Positions 17,265 to 23,901 of a stretch of 64,000 bases of DNA are shown one piece after another; within the stretch, counting starts at the first letter, position 1; every line of letters starts with the position of its first letter. Made by a program: the position numbers and the translations under genes. A model generated the notes under the pieces. That model was given only the letters and a program-made list of their open reading frames with translations, was not told where the DNA came from and did not search any database. Source of the stretch: Aliiroseovarius salicola. Lineage in GTDB: Bacteria > Pseudomonadota > Alphaproteobacteria > Rhodobacterales > Rhodobacteraceae. Where the stretch lies: the NCBI RefSeq assembly GCF_027891095.1, contig NZ_JAQIIO010000005.1, positions 1 through 64,000 of the forward strand, in the 5' to 3' direction.

Positions 17265-18809
17265 TTAGCTTTCGCGGCCTTTGGCCAGGGTGATGCGCAG
17301 GGCATCCCACAGCGAGGGCAGCAAGATCAGCGACACTGGAACTGCGGTCACCACGATAAAGCTTTGCAGCTTGGATACACCGCCAGACCCCACCGAGATT
17401 AGGATCACGGCCATGATCCCCATGGCCACGCCCCAGAACACACGCACGGCGGCAGGAGGGTGATCACCATCACTCATGGTGGCCGAGATCACATAGCTCA
17501 TCGAGTCACCGGTCGTTGCCACGAAGATCGTGGTCAGGATCAGGAACATCAGCGAGATCAAAAAGCCCATCGGCAGGTTGTTGGTGATCGCCAGCAAAGC
17601 CGCGGGCAGATTGAACCCTTCAAAGGCAGTTGAGATCGCGCCCTGTTCGGCCAGTTCCATCGAGATGCCAGTGCCGCCGATGATGGTGAACCAGAAGTTG
17701 GTCACGATCGGCGCCACAATCGACAGCATGATAATGATCGAGCGGATCGAACGGCCACGCGATACGCGCGCAATGAACATCGCCATCAACGGACCATAGC
17801 CCATGAACCAGCCCCAGAAGAACACGGTCCACCAACCAAGCCAGCCCGGTTCGCCGAAGATACCAGCATCTCCGCGATACAGCGCCATTTGGAAGAAGTT
17901 GCCAACATAGGTGCCGAAGCCCGAGAAGAACGAGCCAAAGATGAACCCGGTCGGACCGGCCAGCAACACAAACACCAGAAGGGCTGCGGCAAGGATCACG
18001 TTCACTTTCGACAGAAGCTGAATGCCGCGCGACAGACCGGTCATGGCCGAGATGGTGTAGATCGCCACCAGACCACCAATCACCACAAATTGCGTGGCAA
18101 AAACATCCGGGATGCCGAAGAGATCAGACAGACCATAGCTCACTTGCAGACCAAGGAAACCAATCGGTCCCACGGTGCCTGCCACAACGGCAATGATTGA
18201 GGACGCGTCCGCAATCAGGCCAATCGGACCATGGATCGCCTTGTCGCCAAACACCGGGTACAGGAGCGTACGCGGGGCCAGCGGCAGACCTTTTTCATAG
18301 TGGTAGTGCATCAACATCACCGTGGTCAGCGAGCCAAGAATGGCCCATGCCAGAAAACCCCAATGCATAAAGCTTTGCGCAATGGCCGGGTCCACAGCAG
18401 CGGCCGTCCCCCCCTCGGCACCATAAAGCGGCGGCGAGTAAAGGAAGTGGGCAATCGGCTCACCGGCCGCCCAGAACACACCACCACCCGCGAGCAGGGT
18501 ACACATGATCATCGAGCCCCACTGGAACACGGTGAACTCTGGCGCAGCAAGATTGCCCATGATCGCTTTGCCGCCCGGCAGGACGCAAAGCAGAAGGCCG
18601 ATCAGGAAGGTCGCAAGAAGCAGCACCTGCCAGTAAAGTCCAAAATAGGTGGCCGAGACGTTAAAGCCCCAGTCCACGGCAGCCGACAGCGCGTCAAGAT
18701 TGACGAGTGCGGCGATACAGAAGGCTGCAATGAAGCCTCCCGAAATCAGGAAAAGCGGCTTGTTGACCCGGCTTTCCTTGATGTTTGATTGCATAGATGC
18801 TTCCGACAT
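17265..18809 (-). CDS. BCCT-family betaine/carnitine/choline-type transporter
   Basis: This 514-residue inner-membrane protein has about twelve hydrophobic segments and the family signature GWWTVFFWGWFMGYGPLMAM (about residues 327-346) followed by FIARVSRGR. BCCT carriers move trimethylammonium or sulfonium compounds such as choline, betaine, carnitine or DMSP, driven by sodium or protons. The C-terminal tail is short, so osmotic regulation of the BetP kind is unlikely and a catabolic role is more plausible. It sits between the M19 protein and the 567-residue unknown in one leftward run, and therefore probably imports the substrate of the cluster. Confidence 0.92.
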   Translation of the reverse strand: MSEASMQSNIKESRVNKPLFLISGGFIAAFCIAALVNLDALSAAVDWGFNVSATYFGLYWQVLLLATFLIGLLLCVLPGGKAIMGNLAAPEFTVFQWGSMIMCTLLAGGGVFWAAGEPIAHFLYSPPLYGAEGGTAAAVDPAIAQSFMHWGFLAWAILGSLTTVMLMHYHYEKGLPLAPRTLLYPVFGDKAIHGPIGLIADASSIIAVVAGTVGPIGFLGLQVSYGLSDLFGIPDVFATQFVVIGGLVAIYTISAMTGLSRGIQLLSKVNVILAAALLVFVLLAGPTGFIFGSFFSGFGTYVGNFFQMALYRGDAGIFGEPGWLGWWTVFFWGWFMGYGPLMAMFIARVSRGRSIRSIIIMLSIVAPIVTNFWFTIIGGTGISMELAEQGAISTAFEGFNLPAALLAITNNLPMGFLISLMFLILTTIFVATTGDSMSYVISATMSDGDHPPAAVRVFWGVAMGIMAVILISVGSGGVSKLQSFIVVTAVPVSLILLPSLWDALRITLAKGRES

Positions 18810-18876
18810 CTATCCCTCCCTAGATATGGCCCGTCCTGTTCGCTCCGGACCAAAAGTTTCACTCTCCCCGGATCCG

Positions 18877-19857
18877 TCAGCGTCCTGCTTGCGGACCAAA
18901 GTTCTCTGCAAAAAAGCGGTACCAGTTACCGCCCATAATCCCGGCGACCTCATCAGCGCTCAAGCCAATGTCGCGCAGGCCCATTTCGATGTTTCCGAAG
19001 TGGCGATTGTCCTCGAACCAGCTGGGCATCGGCGGGAAACCGGGCGCGGATTTCGATCCTTCGCCATAGTCGATTTCCTTGGTCCAGCGCCCCACACGCA
19101 TCCATTCGACGATGCTGTCGGGCTGGTCCTGGCAAAGATCGGTGCCAATCCCCAGATGCTCCACCCCGTATTTATCTGCGGTGCGCGCAATCATCTCGCA
19201 GAAGCTTTCCAACGTGCAGTCGGATTTGTCCTTGAGGTGGTGCGGATAGACCGAGAACCCGAGCATGCCACCATTTTCGGTAACGGCCCGGATCACATTG
19301 TCTTTTTTGTTGCGCAGGGCCGGCGACCATTCATGCGGATTGGCGTGAGTGATGGCAATCGGACGCTCGGAGAGCTCCGCCGCTTCAATGGTCGACCGGT
19401 CTGCGGAGTGGCTCATGTCCACCACCAGACCCACACGGTTCATCTCTTTGATGACCTGTTTGCCCATGCGGGTGATGCCCATATCCTCTGCCTCGTAACA
19501 GCCCGTCGCGAGAAGCGACTGATTGTTATAGGTAAGCTGCATAAAGCGCGCACCGAGGGTGTGCACGATTTCGACCAACCCGATGTCATCCTCAATCGGA
19601 GACGGGTTCTGAAAACCGAAAAACACCGCTGTTCGCCCGGTTTCACGGGCCACATCAATGTCACTGGCCCATTGGCCTTTCATGATCAGATCGGGATATT
19701 GCTCGAACCAGCGGTTCCACTTTTCAAAGTTCAGAACCGTTTCACGGAAGTTCTCGTGATACGAGATGGTGACGTGGATTGCATCCACGCCCCCCTCGCG
19801 AAGCTGGCGAAAGATCTTCTCCGACCAATTGGCATATTGAAGACCGTCGATCCGCAT
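18877..19857 (-). CDS. Membrane-dipeptidase (M19) homologue with altered metal site
   Basis: This 326-residue protein has the TIM-barrel fold signature of renal/membrane dipeptidases (COG2355): VVDMSHSADRST with His151 and AITHANPHEW with His172, the alpha-metal histidines. The N-terminal H-x-D pair of active members, normally in a DGHNDL context, reads DGLQYAN here, and the bridging Glu of the GVEGGH motif is replaced by Gln83 (FGFQNPS). Classical two-zinc peptidase activity is therefore doubtful. The start overlaps the stop of the aldehyde dehydrogenase gene (TGATG). No signal peptide is present, so it is cytoplasmic. It may hydrolyse a non-peptide amide or bind one metal; the role is open. 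Confidence 0.85.
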   Translation of the reverse strand: MRIDGLQYANWSEKIFRQLREGGVDAIHVTISYHENFRETVLNFEKWNRWFEQYPDLIMKGQWASDIDVARETGRTAVFFGFQNPSPIEDDIGLVEIVHTLGARFMQLTYNNQSLLATGCYEAEDMGITRMGKQVIKEMNRVGLVVDMSHSADRSTIEAAELSERPIAITHANPHEWSPALRNKKDNVIRAVTENGGMLGFSVYPHHLKDKSDCTLESFCEMIARTADKYGVEHLGIGTDLCQDQPDSIVEWMRVGRWTKEIDYGEGSKSAPGFPPMPSWFEDNRHFGNIEMGLRDIGLSADEVAGIMGGNWYRFFAENFGPQAGR

Positions 19858-21305
19858 CAGACAGGACCAGCGCTGATATAGGCGGTTTTGACCGTGGTGT
19901 AGAACTCGGCTGCTGCCTTGCCCTGCTCACGCGGTCCGTAGGAGCTATCGCCACGGCCACCAAACGGCACGTGATAATCGGTGCCTGCGGTCGGCAAGTT
20001 GATGGTGACAACACCGGTCTGCGCATTGCGACGGAAATGGGTGGCGCGGGCCAGCGATTTGGTCACGATGCCCGAGGTCAGGCCGAAGTTGGTGTCATTC
20101 ACCGTGGCCAGCGCTTCGTCATAGCTGCCCACTTTGATCACGGCTGTCAGCGGGGCAAACATTTCCTCGCGGTTGATGCGCATATCATTGGTGCTGTTCA
20201 GGAACACGCCCGGCGACATGTAGAAGCCGTCATGCGGCATCTCAAGCCGCGCACCACCACAGGCCAGCTCCGCACCTTCAGATTTGCCCAGATCCACATA
20301 AGCGAGGTTTTCGCGCAGCTGTTGTTCGCTGACCACCGGCCCCATCTGGGTGCCCTCTTCCAGCGCGTGGCCCACTTTCATCGCCTGCGTACCAGCCACC
20401 AGTTTCTCGACAAAAGCGTCATGGATGGCTTCGTGCACAACCAGACGCGAGCTTGCGGTACATTTCTGACCGGTGCCACCGAAGGCACCACCCAAGGCCA
20501 GGGTCACGGCCAGGTCCAGATCAGCGTCGTTCATCACGGCGAGCGCATTCTTCGAGCCCATTTCCATCTGCACTTTGGTCAGGTTCTGGATCGCAGCCGA
20601 CGCAATGCCCTTGCCCACCGGCACCGAACCGGTGAAGGAGATCGCGTTTACTTTCGGGCTTTCCACCAGACGCTGACCGACCGAGCGACCCGCGCCCATG
20701 ACCAGCGAGAACAGACCCTTCGGGATGTCCTGACGGTTGATGATTTCGGCCAATGCAACTGCCGAGGCGGGCGTTACATTGGCTGGCTTCCATACCACGG
20801 CATTGCCATAGCACAGTGCCGGAGCAATTTTCCAAGACGCGGTGGCCGTCGGAAAGTTCCAGGGCGAGATGATCGCCACGGTGCCAACGGCTTCGCGGCG
20901 CACGTCAATCTCGATGTCCGGGCGCACCGAGTCTGCGTTCTCACCGATCTGACGCAGGCATTCAGCGGCGTAATAAGTGAAGAACTGACCGGCGCGATAG
21001 ACCTCGCCTTTACCTTCCGCAAAAGGTTTCCCCTCTTCGCGGGCCAGCAGGGTGCCAAGCTCTTCGCAGCGCGCAATCAGCTCGTTACCAATCGCCATCA
21101 GAACCGCCTGCTTACGCTCCATGCCATAGGCAGCCCATTCTTTTTGGGCGATACGCGCCTGATCAAGGGTCGCTTCCAACTGGTCGCCGCTGGCTTGAGC
21201 AAAGACACCGACCAGATCGGACAGATCCGATGGGTTGCGGTTTTCGATTTCACCTTCACCGGTCAGCCATTCGCCAGCAATCAGGTTTTTTTGGATATCA
21301 GTCAT
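19857..21305 (-). CDS. NAD(P)-dependent aldehyde dehydrogenase (ketoglutarate-semialdehyde dehydrogenase-like)
   Basis: This 482-residue enzyme oxidises an aldehyde to the acid. The catalytic Cys282 lies in GGTGQKCTASSR, the general base Glu248 in QMEMGSKNA, and the cofactor-binding segments are IISPWNFP and FTGSVPVG. The opening NLIAGEWL-x-G with NRNPSD is typical of the subgroup containing 2-oxoglutarate semialdehyde and glucarate-pathway dehydrogenases. It is the first gene of the leftward cluster and diverges from the LysR gene, with a 15-bp palindrome between them. A semialdehyde produced from the substrate imported by the BCCT carrier is the likely substrate. Confidence 0.9.
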   Translation of the reverse strand: MTDIQKNLIAGEWLTGEGEIENRNPSDLSDLVGVFAQASGDQLEATLDQARIAQKEWAAYGMERKQAVLMAIGNELIARCEELGTLLAREEGKPFAEGKGEVYRAGQFFTYYAAECLRQIGENADSVRPDIEIDVRREAVGTVAIISPWNFPTATASWKIAPALCYGNAVVWKPANVTPASAVALAEIINRQDIPKGLFSLVMGAGRSVGQRLVESPKVNAISFTGSVPVGKGIASAAIQNLTKVQMEMGSKNALAVMNDADLDLAVTLALGGAFGGTGQKCTASSRLVVHEAIHDAFVEKLVAGTQAMKVGHALEEGTQMGPVVSEQQLRENLAYVDLGKSEGAELACGGARLEMPHDGFYMSPGVFLNSTNDMRINREEMFAPLTAVIKVGSYDEALATVNDTNFGLTSGIVTKSLARATHFRRNAQTGVVTINLPTAGTDYHVPFGGRGDSSYGPREQGKAAAEFYTTVKTAYISAGPV

Positions 21306-21391
21306 GGATGTGTCGCCTCACACAGAATTCAGTTTCCTTAGGTATGGACTTTCCAGCACGCTTCAATCAAACTCAAATTACTGAAGGTTAT

Positions 21392-21406
21392 TTCAATAAT
21401 ATTGAA
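21392..21406. promoter_or_regulatory. Putative LysR-type operator palindrome
   Basis: TTCAATAATATTGAA is a perfect palindrome with one central base and fits the T-N11-A pattern of LysR-type regulators. It lies 87 bases upstream of the aldehyde dehydrogenase start and about 20 bases before the LysR start, the usual place for joint control of a divergent pair. Confidence 0.55.
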
Positions 21407-21427
21407 TCCCAGTTTTGTGAGAAGATG

Positions 21428-22336
21428 ATGGCGCTGAAAATCGAAATGCTGCGAGGATTTGCGACCGTAGCCCGAAGCGGCAATCTGAGTGACGCAGCAG
21501 ACACACTCGGACGCACCCCCTCTGCGGTTTCAATGATGCTGAAACAGTTGGAAAGCCATCTGGGCGAACCGCTGTTTGAAACCGACCGCAAAAACAAGCT
21601 TACTGCGCTAGGCGCCTTTGTGCTGGAGCAAGCCGAACGCGAATTGCAACAGTTCGACAACACCGTGAAAGCAATTGAAGGTTTCGCCAAAGCGACACAT
21701 GGACACGTCCGCATTGCGACGGTCCCCTCCGTAGCGGGCACAATCATTCCCCAGGTATTTTCCCGTTATATCAATGATTTCAGCAATGTTGATATTGAGA
21801 TCCGTGATATGGATTCAAGTTCAATCCTTCATGAATTGTCCCGTGATCGGATCGATATCGGAATCGCTACAATCGGAGAGAACAGTGTTGGTCTGCACAG
21901 CAGGCATTTGCTGTCTGATGCATTTGGCGTGATCTGTGCGCCGGACCATCCATTGGCCTCCAGCGCCGCCCCGATCGAATGGGCCGAGCTTCAGGGCGAG
22001 CGCCTGATTGCCAATAGCCTGTCAGCTGGGATCACTGCGCCTGAATCTCGGGAATTGCATGCAAAGGCGCTTCTGTCGGCCCATAACCTGACCTCGATTA
22101 TGGGGATGGTGCGGGCAAATATTGGCATTACCATCCTACCAGAAATGGCGGTCAGGGCTGCCAATTCTGATAACCTGATATTCAAGCCTCTGGCCGACCA
22201 GCAAGCCAAGCGCCAAATCCACTTGTTGCGTCGCGCTGATTCGGCGATTTCACCCGCTGCCCGGTTGCTGGAAGAGCATATTCTTGAATGTGCCGCAGAA
22301 ATGGCGCCGGGTGCCAGAGCACGGGATTTGTCATGA
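21428..22336 (+). CDS. LysR-family transcriptional regulator
   Basis: This regulator of about 302 residues has an N-terminal winged helix (LRGFATVARSGNLSDAADTL and RTPSAVSMMLKQLE) and the LysR effector domain with the segments VRIATVPSVAG and GIGITILPEMA-like NIGITILPEM. The start is at 21425 or 21428 (tandem ATG); the longer frame from 21230 overlaps the divergent gene and lacks family similarity. It diverges from the aldehyde dehydrogenase gene and is translationally coupled (ATGA) to the GlxA-type regulator gene. It most likely activates the leftward cluster in response to its substrate. Confidence 0.9.
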   Translation: MALKIEMLRGFATVARSGNLSDAADTLGRTPSAVSMMLKQLESHLGEPLFETDRKNKLTALGAFVLEQAERELQQFDNTVKAIEGFAKATHGHVRIATVPSVAGTIIPQVFSRYINDFSNVDIEIRDMDSSSILHELSRDRIDIGIATIGENSVGLHSRHLLSDAFGVICAPDHPLASSAAPIEWAELQGERLIANSLSAGITAPESRELHAKALLSAHNLTSIMGMVRANIGITILPEMAVRAANSDNLIFKPLADQQAKRQIHLLRRADSAISPAARLLEEHILECAAEMAPGARARDLS

Positions 22337-23337
22337 CTGATACCCGTCCTCCTTACACACTCGGCATACTGATTTTTCCGGGCTTCCCAATGGCCTGCCT
22401 GACGTCCTGCATCGAACCGCTGCGCGCCGCAAATGAGATCTCGGGGACAGAGGCGTTTCGCTGGGCGGTCATCGCTGAAAACGAAGGTCCGGTGGAATCA
22501 TCAGCCGGCGTGACATTTTCTCCTGACAGCCAATTGTCCGACGCAATAGGGCTCGATTTGCTTCTGTTTACCGCCGGTCCTAACGCGCGGTTCGCGCAAC
22601 TTCCCCGTGCCAATGCAGCACTTCACCGCATTCAGCGCAGCAAGACTCGCCTTGGATCAATCAGTGGCGGGGTGTTTGCGCTCGCCCGAACCGGGTTAAC
22701 GGGTGATAATCCTCTGTCGGTGCACTGGTGCTACGAAGCCGCATTTCAGGCTGAATTTTCCGACATCCCGATCCAGAGCACGGTGATCTGCGAAGACGGG
22801 GCCTTTACCACCATTTCTGGCGCATCTGCGGCCTTTGATCATATGCTCACACTGATCGAGGAACGGTTGGGTGGTGATATCATGGCAGAGGTCGCCTGCT
22901 GGTTCCAGCACCCTTACGTTCGAAGCGCCGCCGCTGCGCAGACAACGCCGGCCTATGCGACCGCCAAAAGCCAGGACCTATTGCCCAAACCCGTCGCCAA
23001 AGCGATCGCGCAATTTGCAGAACATATCGAAAGCCCGATCCAGATCAGCGAGGTTGCGGATGCGATTGGCGTTTCCACCCGTTCACTGGAACGCAGTTTC
23101 AAAGAGGCCACGGGGCAAAGCCCATTGAAATATTACCGCAAAATGCGAATGGATCAGGCGCGACAACTGGTGCTCTACACCAATACTCCTGTGACAGAAG
23201 TGGCTTTCATGGTGGGATATGCAACGCCGGGGGCTTTCCTGCGACATTACCGCGAAACTTTTGGTCTCACGCCGATCAGCGACCGGCGTGCCAAAAACTC
23301 GATGCGGGTGAAATCGAGCGACGCGCTTCCGTCATGA
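22333..23337 (+). CDS. GlxA-family AraC-type transcriptional regulator
   Basis: This 334-residue protein joins an N-terminal DJ-1/PfpI (class I glutamine amidotransferase-like) domain to a C-terminal AraC helix-turn-helix pair (IQISEVADAIGVSTRSLERSF and VTEVAFMVGYATPGAFLRHY, each quoted within length). This is the architecture of GbdR and related regulators of glycine betaine, carnitine and arginine catabolism. The ATG at 22333 overlaps the LysR stop. Its stop codon abuts the stop of convergent soxG with no spacer (TGATCA). Given the neighbours, control of the BCCT cluster, of the sarcosine oxidase operon, or of both is likely. Confidence 0.88.
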   Translation: MTDTRPPYTLGILIFPGFPMACLTSCIEPLRAANEISGTEAFRWAVIAENEGPVESSAGVTFSPDSQLSDAIGLDLLLFTAGPNARFAQLPRANAALHRIQRSKTRLGSISGGVFALARTGLTGDNPLSVHWCYEAAFQAEFSDIPIQSTVICEDGAFTTISGASAAFDHMLTLIEERLGGDIMAEVACWFQHPYVRSAAAAQTTPAYATAKSQDLLPKPVAKAIAQFAEHIESPIQISEVADAIGVSTRSLERSFKEATGQSPLKYYRKMRMDQARQLVLYTNTPVTEVAFMVGYATPGAFLRHYRETFGLTPISDRRAKNSMRVKSSDALPS

Positions 23338-23901
23338 TCAACTGATGGACGTCGCCGCCGCCTTCAATGCATGATGCAAAGATGCCGCCGATGAGCGCGG
23401 GGCAATAACCGCCATCCGAGCATCCTCCAGCCGCCACAAAAATGCGCCCAGATGTTCCACCGTGCCACGGATCACATCACCGGTGTTCATCCGGCGCACG
23501 GGAACGTTGGACAACCGTTCGAAGAGGTCACCAAGCCTCTCGCCCGACACGTCGAACCGGCACCATCCATCGGTCTGCTCCACCACCGAAGCGCTGGTTC
23601 CGACCATTTGTTTCAACTCGGTCGCCAGCAATTCATGTTGGTCGTGATCTGCGACAATCATCCATTGATCCGGGCCGGTCCAAAGCGCGGTGAACTCTGA
23701 TGTCTCAGTAGATTTTCCGACGTCCGGAAGGGTCAGCGATACGGCTTCAAGCAGCGCGGCATGCAGAGCTTTTTCCTGACCCAGACGTGCCGCAACCGAG
23801 GCCAGCGCCATGTTCACCACCTCCGTGATGGTTATCGTACCGATCTGATCTTCGCGCGAGGCATCTGCGCCCAAAGGCGTGATGGGTTTCAACTTATGCA
23901 C
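23338..23901 (-). CDS. soxG: Sarcosine oxidase, gamma subunit
   Basis: This subunit of about 187 residues belongs to heterotetrameric sarcosine oxidase, which demethylates sarcosine to glycine with tetrahydrofolate. Family features are the central LWTGPDQWMIVAD-like segment and GWCRFDVSGERLGDLFERL near the middle (key residues W, F, D, G). The GTG at 23901 is chosen as start because GGGGAGAAG precedes it at the right distance and it overlaps the alpha-subunit stop as GTGCATAA; an ATG at 23928 is the alternative. It is last in the soxBDAG operon. The name soxG here refers to sarcosine, not sulfur, oxidation. Confidence 0.88.
   Translation of the reverse strand: MHKLKPITPLGADASREDQIGTITITEVVNMALASVAARLGQEKALHAALLEAVSLTLPDVGKSTETSEFTALWTGPDQWMIVADHDQHELLATELKQMVGTSASVVEQTDGWCRFDVSGERLGDLFERLSNVPVRRMNTGDVIRGTVEHLGAFLWRLEDARMAVIAPRSSAASLHHALKAAATSIS

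Noticed and set aside
19779-21341. A 520-codon open frame on the top strand opposite the aldehyde dehydrogenase gene
   Set aside because: It mirrors the aldehyde dehydrogenase frame, its translation is rich in His, Arg and Gln without any family pattern, and no ribosome binding site is present. The bottom-strand gene has full motifs.
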